Assembly: GCF_016587355.1 (NCBI RefSeq)
Contig: NZ_BNJF01000004.1
Coordinates: 186,001-250,000 of the forward strand
Length of the DNA stretch: 64,000 nt
Direction of reading: 5' to 3'
From: Ktedonospora formicarum
Lineage (GTDB): Bacteria > Chloroflexota > Ktedonobacteria > Ktedonobacterales > Ktedonobacteraceae
Position 1 is the stretch's first letter; each line of letters opens with the position of its first letter. Positions 25,379-33,864 of this stretch are shown one piece after another. A program made the translations under genes and the position numbers. The notes beneath the pieces were generated by a model. It was not told the DNA's origin. It did no database searches and worked only from the letters and a program-made list of their open reading frames with translations.

Positions 25379-26263
25379 ATGCATACATCCACTCTTATGA
25401 CCGTGTTCATGCAGTTGTTTCTGCCAGCCATGCACCAAGCGCATCCACTGGCCCCAATCTGTCGGGCCATGCAGGATGTGTCAGATCCTGAGCAACGATA
25501 CCAGGCATTGCGAACGCTTGCCACAGGCGCTGACAGCACACCGCTGCAACAGGCCGCTGCTCTGCTCCTGCTCTCTGAGGAACAACGGGCGCAGGATGTC
25601 CTCAAATCGCTCCTGCAGGACGCCGCACATCAACTCCAATCTACCTTGAGGCTTGCGCATGTGTTGCTTGCCTGCCTGTGGTGCGAGCAGAGCAAACCCC
25701 AAGAAGCGCTTTCCCGCTGGCATGCTGGACTCCAACATCGAGCCTTCTCACACGATGAGGCCATCATGCAACGAGTCGGTTTTCACCCTGGCACTGCCAT
25801 ACTCTGTCGTTGTATTGCCCAAACTCTGCTCAACCCCTCTGTGGATGCCTACCACAGATGCCGAGAGGCGCTCGTGTGGCGACCTGGGGACCCCTCATTG
25901 TTGGTATTACGTGCCATAAACGCCATCACACTCAGCGATGAGGCTGAGGGCAGACATGCTCTGCGTCTGGCAGAGACACAGATGCGGGCACTTTCTACAC
26001 CTTTGCCGCCACACGGAGCAGAGATTACAACACACCTGCTGGTCCCCACACTCATCGCATGGATGAGCAAACGCCAGGGCTCGACACTGCTTCAACGCTA
26101 CGATGACGCCATCGAGTGGCTTGAGGACACACAGCAAGATAGCGAGGAAAAGGTGGCATTGCAATCCCCCCTTCAGAAAGAGCGAGCCTTGCTGCGGGTC
26201 CTGCTTGCACAGCAGACCCACGCACGCCTTCGCACCCTTCAGGAGTGTCTCCGCCAAGCCTGA
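25379..26263 (+). CDS. Helical repeat (TPR-like) protein
   Basis: A 294-aa soluble, alpha-helical protein, MHTSTLMTVFMQLFLPAMHQ onward, started by AAAGGAG nine bases upstream; a longer frame reads through the terminator-like hairpin and is rejected. Helix pairs of about 34 residues with Ala/Leu spacing (QAAALLLLSEEQRAQDVLKSL, LAHVLLACLWCEQSKPQEAL, HRCREALVWRPGDPSLLVLRA) look like TPR units. It resembles in style the next gene. TPR proteins bind other proteins; the partner is unknown. Confidence 0.6.
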   Translation: MHTSTLMTVFMQLFLPAMHQAHPLAPICRAMQDVSDPEQRYQALRTLATGADSTPLQQAAALLLLSEEQRAQDVLKSLLQDAAHQLQSTLRLAHVLLACLWCEQSKPQEALSRWHAGLQHRAFSHDEAIMQRVGFHPGTAILCRCIAQTLLNPSVDAYHRCREALVWRPGDPSLLVLRAINAITLSDEAEGRHALRLAETQMRALSTPLPPHGAEITTHLLVPTLIAWMSKRQGSTLLQRYDDAIEWLEDTQQDSEEKVALQSPLQKERALLRVLLAQQTHARLRTLQECLRQA

Positions 26264-26366
26264 TCTTGTTCCTACAGACACCATCCACTGCGTGACCCAA
26301 GGCTCAGGTCCCCTCAGCACGTGGCCTGCTCCTTAGGGTCTGTAGCCTTATGAAAGGAGTGTCTTC

Positions 26367-27185
26367 ATGCAAGACACAACCCATCTGGGATATGTCCTGG
26401 TATCCATCTTCCCGCTCTCACCTGATCACCCTCTCCAAGAGGTCCTCGTGGCCCTCTCGGCTTCGGGACAGGTCAACCACACGGCACTGCACACCCTGCT
26501 TCAGCACGCTCACGAGCCCATGGTCTCTCCCTCCACCGAGGCCACACGCCATCTCACGCGGGGGGCAGCATATGCGCTCCTGGGAGAAGAGACCCTGGCT
26601 CGCCATGAGCTTCTGCCGCTCTTGCATCATGCCTCTGACCTGATGCAGACACTCGCAACACTGCTTCTTGGGCTGTTGGAGATGGTCCAGGAGCAGTATC
26701 TCCTGGCATCTGAGCATCTGGGAACAGTGTTGCAAGCCTACCAACGCGACGCCACGCTCCAAGCCCATATCGCGTATCCCGTGCTCGTGTGGGTGATGGT
26801 CTCCACACTCATCAGTCTGTCTCGCTGGCAGGAGGCACACGTTCTGCTGACCGAAGCCCTGGAGGTGCTTTCCCTAGAGATGGAGAGCACCTCCACCTAT
26901 CGACCAACGCTGGCAGAGCTCTATGCCCAACGAGGCGTCGTGCTCACCACGATGGGATGCCAGCACCGTGGGCTTCTGGCTCTGCACCAGGCCATCGCCA
27001 TTGATCCCGCGAACAACCGGCTCTATAAGGTTCGCGGGCTCCTGTATATGAAACTCGGCTCCTGGGGTGCGGCATTCGATGATCTGTGGCGGGTGCTGTG
27101 CCACGATTCACAGGATGAGGAGTGTGCCGATGCCCTGGTGAATGTGTTGGAGCGGCTTCAGGCATCCGCACCACATCAACAGTGA
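26367..27185 (+). CDS. TPR-repeat protein
   Basis: A 272-aa protein with TPR-like helix pairs, clearest at the C-terminus: AELYAQRGVVLTTMGCQHRG followed by LHQAIAIDPANNRLYKVRGL and MKLGSWGAAFDDLWRVLCHD. GAAAGGAG lies eight bases before the ATG. The 100-base gap before it holds a long-range pair CTACAGAC (26272-26279) with GTCTGTAG (26338-26345), which again ends just before the ribosome site. A scaffold role in the same complex as the other repeat proteins of this block is plausible but not shown. Confidence 0.65.
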   Translation: MQDTTHLGYVLVSIFPLSPDHPLQEVLVALSASGQVNHTALHTLLQHAHEPMVSPSTEATRHLTRGAAYALLGEETLARHELLPLLHHASDLMQTLATLLLGLLEMVQEQYLLASEHLGTVLQAYQRDATLQAHIAYPVLVWVMVSTLISLSRWQEAHVLLTEALEVLSLEMESTSTYRPTLAELYAQRGVVLTTMGCQHRGLLALHQAIAIDPANNRLYKVRGLLYMKLGSWGAAFDDLWRVLCHDSQDEECADALVNVLERLQASAPHQQ

Positions 27186-27211
27186 TTTTTTTCTTCTCCT
27201 TCCCACAACCA

Positions 27212-27252
27212 GCCAGCCTCAAGGTTCACCCCTCACGAGGTTGGCTTTTTTT
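27212..27252 (+). terminator. Terminator-like hairpin before the HEAT-like gene
   Basis: GCCAGCCTC (27212-27220) pairs with GAGGTTGGC (27237-27245) using one G-T pair, followed by TTTTTTT. AAAAGGAA, the next ribosome site, begins at 27263. Confidence 0.75.
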
Positions 27253-27276
27253 CTACCAGCAGAAAAGGAACCTTCC

Positions 27277-28311
27277 ATGCACTGTACGCTGTTGCATACA
27301 CATCTCGCCGTGGAGCTCTCTGCGGCCTCGATCCCGCAAGAGAGCCCACAGACACACTTTGTCGCAGGATCAGACGACTTCTCTATGCTCGCGGAACCAC
27401 CACACATCAGGCTGGGCACCATGCATTACCCCGCTAATGGGGAGCCGTTGCCACCAGTGCTGCTCATCGAGCAGACGGAGATGGATAATCCAACGCGGTC
27501 TCCAGCAATCATGAGATTCCTGGGGCAACTCATTTTGACGCCAGAGATGCTGGGAGAGCCACTTTGGCTGACCTTCACTCGTGAAGCATTGACTTACTGG
27601 CAGCAGCAGGCGGCGGAGAGCCCGCTGCATCAGCAGGCGATGCGCCATCGCACGCAAGGGCTTGACGCACTCTTCCATCTGCCTCTGGAGGGGCTTCCAT
27701 CGTCCGTTCGTGAGCAGCAACAACGAGCAATGTACTACTTTGCGCCCTTGCTCTCATCAGCCGGGGAGGAAGCAGAAGAAATGCTTCGCCTGCTGTCGCA
27801 TCTTTCCCGCCTCAAGCCGCATTGGAGACCTGTGCCCTGGCTTTTTGCGCAGCTTCACCATCTCGACGCCATCGTCAGATCCATCAGCGCGCAACTGCAG
27901 CTGCCTCTTGCACATCTGCTTCCTTTCGAGCGATTGGATGCGATTGCTATGCATGCCGATGTGCCTCAACGAGTATTAGCACTCCATCTCATTGGGCACA
28001 GCCTGCGTCCAGAGGCAGAAGTGGTCCTTCTGAGCACGCGGTGGCTGCATCATCCCCTCGTTCGCAGTGCCTCATTGGAGGCATTGGTGGCGTGCCAGGG
28101 ATATGAGTCCGATCTGCTTGCCGCGCTCGAAACAGCGCTGTGCGATAGGCATGCGCTGGTCCGCTGGACTGCCGCCTGGCATCTGGCGCATCTAGTTCTG
28201 CCTTCTGCAATACATCATGTACTCCTAAGCAGGTGGATGCAGGAACCAGATGCGCTCATTCGGTGCTTCCTGCATCTATCGTTCTTGCGCTCTGTGCGCT
28301 GGCTCTCGTGA
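27277..28311 (+). CDS. HEAT-like repeat protein
   Basis: A 344-aa soluble protein from the ATG at 27277, seven bases after AAAAGGAA; longer readings cross the terminator-like hairpin. The first 130 residues are mixed alpha/beta; the second half is helical with HEAT-like pairs (RVLALHLIGHSLRPEAEVVL, VRSASLEALVACQGYESDLL, LVRWTAAWHLAHLVLPSAIH). No catalytic motif is seen. It is the third helical-repeat protein in a row here, suggesting a multi-protein assembly. Confidence 0.6.
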   Translation: MHCTLLHTHLAVELSAASIPQESPQTHFVAGSDDFSMLAEPPHIRLGTMHYPANGEPLPPVLLIEQTEMDNPTRSPAIMRFLGQLILTPEMLGEPLWLTFTREALTYWQQQAAESPLHQQAMRHRTQGLDALFHLPLEGLPSSVREQQQRAMYYFAPLLSSAGEEAEEMLRLLSHLSRLKPHWRPVPWLFAQLHHLDAIVRSISAQLQLPLAHLLPFERLDAIAMHADVPQRVLALHLIGHSLRPEAEVVLLSTRWLHHPLVRSASLEALVACQGYESDLLAALETALCDRHALVRWTAAWHLAHLVLPSAIHHVLLSRWMQEPDALIRCFLHLSFLRSVRWLS

Positions 28312-28340
28312 GCTGTCCCTCTAAGGGAGAACTGTTTTCC

Positions 28341-28381
28341 AAGCCCCCTGGCTTCATCATCGTGTGAGGTCAGGGGCTTTC
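28341..28381 (+). terminator. Terminator-like hairpin before the monooxygenase-like gene
   Basis: AAGCCCCCTG (28341-28350) pairs, with one bulged C, with CAGGGGCTT (28371-28379), followed by TTCTT. GAAAGGAA begins at 28388 and the ATG is at 28405. Confidence 0.65.
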
Positions 28382-28404
28382 TTATGTGAAAGGAATCTTG
28401 TGGT

Positions 28405-29994
28405 ATGAATGAAGGCTTTTCTCTTACGATCCCTGCTATTGCGGCCCTCAAAACATGGTGCCCATCTGATGAAGACCTCTTTGTTTCCCTGGTGCATCAG
28501 ATACTCCTTGAGAAAGGAACGAGTGCCCATGCAGCACAGACCTTTGCCTCTTTGCCACCATCCCTCTTGCAAGGGTGGCTCCATCACCTCAATGGATGGG
28601 GAACCATGCAGCAGGCAACCATGATCAAACAACGGCTCGCTGTCGTTGCCTCTGCTTCCCAGGCATCGCTTCCTCTCACCTATGAAGGCAACCGTGTGCA
28701 AAATCGCCTGATCGATGTTGCCATTACGGAGAGCCCAGAGCACCAGCAGGAAGGGATGCGTCCCTTCATCTGGCGAGGAGCCGCCAGTGCGTACTGGCAT
28801 GGAACCCTCGCTGTCACCGGGACCGCACTTGCGCAGGTACCCATCATCATCGGAGCAGGGGCCGCAGGGCTTCTGCTGACGCATGCCTTACGGCGCTGCG
28901 GTTTTACGCAGGTCCGCATCCTGGAAAAAGAGGAGCTCCTTGGCGGAGTTTGGCGTACAGACGCGCTCAGAGACGCTACTCGCGCGAACCCCTTCCCAGT
29001 GGCGCTCCATCAACAGACGCTGGGAGCAGCCCCTGGACGTGGAGAAGAGGTGCTCACCTTTTTACATGCGCTTGCCAGGCCGTTCCCTCCCGCTCATCAA
29101 GGAACCTGTTATGGCATCATTCCTGGCGACCTGAACCACCGAATCTATTATCGCGACCGACAAGGAGAGCAGGAGATGGTGGTCCCTATCGTCATCAATG
29201 CCATCGGAGTCGGAGAGCCACTACACCCACATCGTCCTGGCAAGATGCACACGGATGTCACACCAGAACAAGCGGGGAGGCGCTGGCAGCATACGCTGAC
29301 CGAAACAGAGGTGCGCAGATGGCATGGGAAAGAGCTTGTGTTTGTTGGGCTCTCGAATGCCACCTTCGCCATGCTCTCACAAATCCAGCGCTGGAACCGA
29401 CAAGGAGCACACATTGGCTACCGAGTCCTGACCCATTATCCCGATGTCTCTCTGGCGAACCCGACACAGCGGGTCGAGCATCATGGCACGACGTACCACT
29501 TCTACCGGAGTATTGAGCGCACACACTTGCTGCGAGTCGCCGGAGACCTTGCAGAAGTCGATCAGGCATTTCGTGAAGCTCGTGATGGAGGGCACATTCT
29601 TTCCCATGTCACGGCCTGGCAGCGAGGGCACCAGACCATACAAGCCACCTGTGAGGATGGCTCGCAACAGGAGATCACCTGCGATGAACTGTACACCCTC
29701 ATTGGCTATGGACCACAAGCCTCCTTGCTGGAGGAAATGGGCCTTCACGTCAATAACCACTACCTGGGAGCGGTAGACATGGATTACGATGGAGAAGCAC
29801 ATCGTCCTGATGCAACCAGCCCGTATGGGCGAGAGCGTGTCTCTCCTGGATACTTCTGCTTCGGGATCAGGAATAGCTTTAATCCCAACGAGGTGCTACT
29901 CAATGGGTTGCTTTTTCGCCTACCCCAGCTCGTGGCTAGCATCGTGCTTCGAGCGGCGGAAGTGACCGCTCGTCAGCAAGGAGGACGAGTATGA
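28405..29994 (+). CDS. Flavin monooxygenase-like protein with an extra N-terminal domain
   Basis: A 529-aa protein. Residues 1-143 are a helical domain not found in ordinary flavin monooxygenases. From residue 145, VPIIIGAGAAGLLLTHALRR is the FAD-binding GxGxxG motif; KELVFVGLSNATFAML near 305 sits where the NADPH Rossmann motif is expected but keeps only part of its glycines; ELYTLIGYGPQ near 430 is the second FAD contact. Cofactor binding is likely; NADPH use and substrate are uncertain. GAAAGGAA precedes the ATG. The stop overlaps the next start (ATGA). The last 116 codons are duplicated at 55064-55409. Confidence 0.7.
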   Translation: MNEGFSLTIPAIAALKTWCPSDEDLFVSLVHQILLEKGTSAHAAQTFASLPPSLLQGWLHHLNGWGTMQQATMIKQRLAVVASASQASLPLTYEGNRVQNRLIDVAITESPEHQQEGMRPFIWRGAASAYWHGTLAVTGTALAQVPIIIGAGAAGLLLTHALRRCGFTQVRILEKEELLGGVWRTDALRDATRANPFPVALHQQTLGAAPGRGEEVLTFLHALARPFPPAHQGTCYGIIPGDLNHRIYYRDRQGEQEMVVPIVINAIGVGEPLHPHRPGKMHTDVTPEQAGRRWQHTLTETEVRRWHGKELVFVGLSNATFAMLSQIQRWNRQGAHIGYRVLTHYPDVSLANPTQRVEHHGTTYHFYRSIERTHLLRVAGDLAEVDQAFREARDGGHILSHVTAWQRGHQTIQATCEDGSQQEITCDELYTLIGYGPQASLLEEMGLHVNNHYLGAVDMDYDGEAHRPDATSPYGRERVSPGYFCFGIRNSFNPNEVLLNGLLFRLPQLVASIVLRAAEVTARQQGGRV

Positions 29995-30572
29995 GAACGC
30001 TCTTGTATCTGGTTGAGGAGCCTGGGCGAAAGGCGCAGTTGGTCCAGATCGATGAGAATGTGCTCATCAATAGCCGCTGGCTCCCTACGGGACACTATCA
30101 GGTGGAGATCAAGCACAAACTTCCTGGTGGCGTTCGCTTTCATGACGGGATCAAACCCGCCTACGATGAAGAGCAACTGCTTCACGATCTGGAGCAGAAA
30201 GGCTTTTTCTCGGCGCGCCCGTTTACCGTGCGACGTCTCTATGATCCTAGTTGCGATGCCTGTACGGCAACCTTGTATGTCTCGTTCTGTCGCGTCTATG
30301 GGCTTGATCCCGTTGGGCTGTTTCGGCAAGCCTACCCTTCTGCTCCGGGCGCACCATTCATCGACCCTCCGTTTCCCCTTCTGGAGCGTCTTGCGCAGTG
30401 GGAAGGCATTTCCATGCCTATGGTATGGGGTCGAACCAATTTTCATCATCTCTTGCGGCGGGCTCAAGCCACAACCACAACTCGTCACCTGCCTCACCCA
30501 GACACCCATTGGCAAGCGTCTGCGATGACACCTCCATCTGAGCTGTCCAGAAGAGGCAAGCTCCCGTATTGA
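29991..30572 (+). CDS. Hypothetical protein of a duplicated pair (copy 1)
   Basis: A 193-aa protein, MRTLLYLVEEPGRKAQLVQI onward, that overlaps the upstream gene by four bases, so translation is probably coupled. YDPSCDACTATLYVSFCRVYG near residue 83 contains three cysteines (CDAC and SFC) that could bind metal. The N-terminal 60 residues are beta-rich, the C-terminus basic. A second copy at 55406-55987 differs at a small number of residues and keeps the Cys motif, so the protein is under selection or the duplication is recent. Coupling suggests it works with the flavoprotein. Confidence 0.65.
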   Translation: MRTLLYLVEEPGRKAQLVQIDENVLINSRWLPTGHYQVEIKHKLPGGVRFHDGIKPAYDEEQLLHDLEQKGFFSARPFTVRRLYDPSCDACTATLYVSFCRVYGLDPVGLFRQAYPSAPGAPFIDPPFPLLERLAQWEGISMPMVWGRTNFHHLLRRAQATTTTRHLPHPDTHWQASAMTPPSELSRRGKLPY

Positions 30573-30593
30573 ACCTCATCTTCCATCTCATTG

Positions 30594-30650
30594 ACCCAGC
30601 GCTCCTTCCTGCTTTTTCGTCAGAGGAAGGAGCGCTGGGTGTTGTTGTTG
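30594..30650 (+). terminator. Perfect 17-bp terminator hairpin (loop orientation A)
   Basis: ACCCAGCGCTCCTTCCT (30594-30610) pairs perfectly with its complement (30624-30640) around the 13-base loop GCTTTTTCGTCAG, followed by GTTGTTGTTG. In the duplicate at 56009-56055 the stem is identical but the loop is the exact reverse complement. Confidence 0.85.
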
Positions 30651-30805
30651 CATCACACGAAGAAAGGGAGAAGTGAATCACACACAATGGAAGAGGCGCA
30701 GAAGTAGGAGAAACGTCGAGAATGAGCCGAAACCGGGCCGGCCCTGTCTATGCCATAACAGCCATTATCACACAGACAATTTGGCCTGTGTTATACTTGG
30801 TATCA

Positions 30806-30824
30806 CCTAGACAGATTGTCTAGG
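30806..30824. promoter_or_regulatory. Palindromic operator or recombination site before the resolvase gene
   Basis: CCTAGACA, GAT, TGTCTAGG: eight perfectly paired bases each side, 41 bases before the resolvase ATG. CACAGACA about 30 bases upstream repeats part of the arm, and TTATACT near 30791 could be a -10 element. Palindromes in this position serve as operators and res sites for serine recombinases. Confidence 0.55.
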
Positions 30825-30864
30825 TTTTGTGGGAGAAAGCAGGTTAAGAGGAGACAGCTCAAAA

Positions 30865-31485
30865 ATGAGCCAGACCATCGCGTATTTGAGGACATCCACC
30901 GATAAGCAGGATCTCAACAACCAAAAACTGGAGATCCTGGAATGGGCCAGAAAAAAAGAGGTGAAGATAGACGAGTTTGTCGAAATCACCATGTCGTCAC
31001 GCAAAACGAAGAAGCAGCGGCGCATTGAAGAAGTCCTGGAGATGCTAGCCGACTCTGATATGCTGATTGTCACTGAGCTCTCTCGTCTGGGCCGCAGCAC
31101 AGCGGAAGTCATCGCCCTAGTCAATGAACTGGTCGCGCGCAATATCAGGGTGATCATCCTCAAGCAGAACCTGGATATCTCCCAACATGATATGCATTCC
31201 AAAATCATTATCACCCTCTTTTCGCTCTTTGCAGAGTTAGAACGAGATATGATCAGTTTGCGGACTAAAGAGGCATTGGCGGCCAAAAAGAAACAGGGCA
31301 TCACGTTGGGCAAACCGAGGGGCACACTCCAGAAAAGCAAATTTGACGCCGATCTGACGCGCATCCAAGAACTTCTCAAGTTGGGACTCTCGGTACGTAA
31401 AATCGCCACCTTTTTGGGATATACGAACCATCACGCGCTTAATACCTACATTACCAAACGCCAACTTCGCGAACAAAGCTCATAG
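30865..31485 (+). CDS. Serine recombinase (resolvase type)
   Basis: A 206-aa resolvase. IAYLRTSTDKQD holds the catalytic serine, ELSRLGRSTAEVI and FAELERDMISLRT the conserved arginines, and KLGLSVRKIATFLGYTNHHA a C-terminal helix-turn-helix. The start is the ATG at 30865 after AGAGGAGA. It is only distantly similar to the recombinase at 1988-2569. Its position at the end of the plus-strand run, with a palindrome upstream, suits multimer resolution or control of an integrated element. Confidence 0.88.
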   Translation: MSQTIAYLRTSTDKQDLNNQKLEILEWARKKEVKIDEFVEITMSSRKTKKQRRIEEVLEMLADSDMLIVTELSRLGRSTAEVIALVNELVARNIRVIILKQNLDISQHDMHSKIIITLFSLFAELERDMISLRTKEALAAKKKQGITLGKPRGTLQKSKFDADLTRIQELLKLGLSVRKIATFLGYTNHHALNTYITKRQLREQSS

Positions 31486-31806
31486 GGGCCGAAGCCGGGA
31501 AAAATGGCACGAAAAAATGTTATCACCCCAATACTGGAAAGCGGTGGGCTAGGGGAGAAGGCGAGATGGATTGGAACGTGGTTGGAGGGTAAGGAGACTC
31601 TTTATGCATGTTTGCTATTCAGATCTGCATTTTGCCTTACCGGCACGTCTCGAAGCTGAGTGTGGTGCAGGCAGGGATGATCACTGAGGGACACTTACTA
31701 TGTAGTATCTGAGCCACCTGGAAGAGCATCTTTGGCATGGAACATCTCTTTGTTAGGATGTTTCTCTTTTACCATAGCTTGGCAGATGCACCACTGAGGA
31801 GATATC
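31486..31806. other. Unassigned stretch
   Basis: About 320 bases between the resolvase and the repeat-bearing membrane gene. No gene, stem-loop with T-run or recognised remnant is visible. It marks the right edge of the plus-strand block. Confidence 0.35.
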
Positions 31807-32471
31807 ATGAACAAGAGAACAAACATTGCCCTCCTTTTTCTCGGCAACCTTCTCCTTCTGATTGGCTTTTTCTTTTTACCCTTGTACGTTCTTCCTTATA
31901 ATAATCACGGGAATCTTTTAAACGGCCTCTCTGCGTGGAATCTTTTAAACGGCCCCTCTGCGTGGAATCTTTTAAACGGCCCCTCTGCGTGGAATCTTTT
32001 AAACGGCCCCTCTGCGTGGAATCTTTTAAACGGCCCTCTGCGTGGAATCTTTTAAACGGCCCCTCTGCGTGGAATCTTTTAAACGGCCCCTCTGCGTGGA
32101 ATCTCATGATCTTTCCCTTCATCACTCAACCGAGCCCTCAACTCGGAGCATTCCTTGTGACTCTTCCTCTTTGGCTCCTTGCTGCACTTATCATTTTTGA
32201 GGTAGGAGGAGAAATGTGGACATTGTGGCGTCATCAAAGGATTGCTCCTCATCGATTGTACAACAATATCGGCCAAATAGGCCTTCTCTGGATGGGAATC
32301 ATTTTCATCCTTTCATGGCTTAATTATGCTCAAATAGGGTGGTGGCGTAGCATCTTGATCAATGGAAGTGGGCTTGGATTCTGGTCTTGCATCATCGGTT
32401 TTTTGCTTATTGGGGCGACAAGATTACCACTGCGTGGCATGCAGCGTGTAGCTACACATGACCACGCGTAG
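31807..32471 (+). pseudogene. Membrane protein split by a frame change within a tandem repeat
   Basis: GAGGAGATATC precedes an ATG starting MNKRTNIALLFLGNLLLLIG, a membrane helix. The protein then enters repeats of NLLNGPSAW and terminates at 32055 because one repeat unit is a base short. In the other frame the coding continues after the repeats with three more helices (VTLPLWLLAALIIF, IGLLWMGIIFILSWL, CIIGFLLIGATRLPL) to 32471. Without the short unit it would be one protein of about 220 aa with four helices. It may be off through slippage in the repeats, so it is called a pseudogene only in this state. Confidence 0.7.
31910..32104 (+). repeat. 27-bp tandem repeat, seven copies plus a part
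   Basis: Units begin GGAATCTTTTAAACGG and end CTCTGCGT. Six of seven are 27 bases; the fifth (32018-32043) is 26 because its C-run has three instead of four bases. The first unit differs by C to T. A 27-bp unit adds nine residues without changing frame, so only the 26-base unit breaks the gene. There are no spacers, so this is not a CRISPR array. Confidence 0.9.
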
Positions 32472-32544
32472 ACGAATGTATCAAGCAAAGAGAGCAAAGT
32501 GAATAATCAACGCATCATTCGTTTGCGAACAATACCCTATGCGC

Positions 32545-33569
32545 TCACGAATAGGCATTAATATCGATTTGCTCCACCCGAGAAGAAAGCTGTTTGCCCG
32601 TCGGCTTCGTATACAGCCTGGTGGTCTCCAGGGAACTGTGTCCCAGCAGCTCTGCCAGGCCTACGATATCGTCAGGGTATTGGGCAAGATAGCGACGGGC
32701 AAAGGTGTGACGCAAGTGGTGAGCACTCGTCTCAGGTGGCACACGGTCCCTGCCTGTTGCCTCCACAAGTTCGCCAATCATCTGCCCCATGGCTGAGGTG
32801 GTGAGCCTGCCCCCTTCTGGCTTTCCCAGATGGGCAGTACAGTCAGCTCACGTGCTTTAGACCAGGCTGCGGCCACGGCTTTGATCGTAGGCTCGGCGAC
32901 CTCGAGGCGTTCCGCCACTATTGGGACAAGTGCCTCACGTGCGCTGCTATTTAAAGGAACGGATCGAGCTTTGTTCCCTTTCCCGTGACGGACGGTCGCT
33001 ATTCCACTACGCTCCCCATAGACAATATCCCCAAAGGTCAGCGCTGCGCATTCGCTCAGGCGCATGCCCGTCTGGAGTAACACCTGAAGAATGGCGTAAT
33101 TGCGTTCATGGTCGCGTGAGCGCTCTGCCTGGCGCAGCAAGGCATTGACTTGTGTATTGGTAAGGCCCTCTCGCTTGGAGATGGTCCCACCGCTCACCAG
33201 CTTCACGCGAGCAGCAGGGTCCATGAGAAGCTCATGCCTTTCAACCAACCACCCGCACCAGGTGCGCAACGCATTCAGGCGCATATTGATGGTCGCGGGC
33301 GCCAAGCGTTGCTCATGTTGCAATTCATTTCTATAGGCGATAAAGGCCATGGGAGTCAGATCTTTGACCTGCAGAGGTATCCCTTCATATGCTTCATACC
33401 AGCCCGCAAAGTTCATCAGTGCATGACGATACTGCTTGATCGTCCCCTTGGATCGGTCCTCCTGTGTAAGGTGATCTTTCCAGAGGTCGACGATCGTCTT
33501 GAAGGCGAGCGCTGCCTCTTGCTCAGTCTGAGGGCGAATGGGGTGAATACGCGCAGTCGCTTTGGTCAT
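32545..33569 (-). pseudogene. Tyrosine recombinase interrupted by a frameshift in a G-run
   Basis: From the ATG at 33569 (GGAAGGAT upstream) the frame gives a core-binding domain (FKTIVDLWKDHLTQEDRSKG) and the first catalytic residues (GMRLSECAAL, RHGKGNKARSVPL), then diverges at about 32805 in a run of five G's. The other frame continues MGQMIGELVEATGR, HHLRHTFARR (HxxR), LGHSSLETTRLY (His and Tyr) to 32545. All catalytic residues survive across the two frames, so a single-base change (mutation or sequence error) separates it from an intact recombinase of about 340 aa. Confidence 0.8.
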
Positions 33570-33620
33570 ATGAGTATCCTTCCTTGGGCGGTCCTCCAGC
33601 CCTCTTTGTGGCACACCTAT

Positions 33621-33736
33621 ATTTGACGCTGTTATTTTTGGCTCTTAGCTGTTCAAGGGACCGCATCCCGTGAGCGTGAGTCCCATGAGCAGTATAGCAC
33701 AGAACAGCGTCAAATCATAATTTGACGCTGTTCTGT
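33621..33736. repeat. Three ATTTGACGCTGTT repeats, two as a 17-bp inverted pair
   Basis: A single copy lies at 33621-33633, and two copies face each other at 33699-33715 and 33720-33736 with a four-base centre (perfect 17-bp arms ending ACAGAACAGCG). They lie directly upstream of the tyrosine recombinase gene, the usual place for core and arm binding sites of such enzymes, so an att or autoregulatory site is likely (inference). Confidence 0.6.
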
Positions 33737-33786
33737 ATCCTCTTTCACAGGCCCAACTTAAAAGATCTGCATGTGCTTTACTTACT

Positions 33787-33864
33787 GGCCCTCGAATATT
33801 AACGGACCGGATTACAACGCTAGGCGCTTAGCGTTGTAATCCGGTCCGTTAATACTCGAGGGCC
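33787..33864. repeat. 78-bp hairpin element with GGCCCTCGA ends
   Basis: The two halves are complementary over about 37 bases with two mismatches, from GGCCCTCGAATATTAACGG on the left to its partner ending CTCGAGGGCC, with AAGCGC at the centre. No T-run follows. Related ends occur at 35453-35632, 56636-56655 and 57677-57714. It looks like two transposon ends joined head to head, a small MITE. The rest of 33865-34093 holds no gene. Confidence 0.7.

Noticed and set aside
31910..32104. Possible CRISPR array
   Set aside because: The 27-bp units are directly adjacent with no spacers, and lie inside a membrane-protein gene.
33787..33864. Transcription terminator
   Set aside because: Very long stem without a T-run, and related ends elsewhere in the window point to a mobile repeat.
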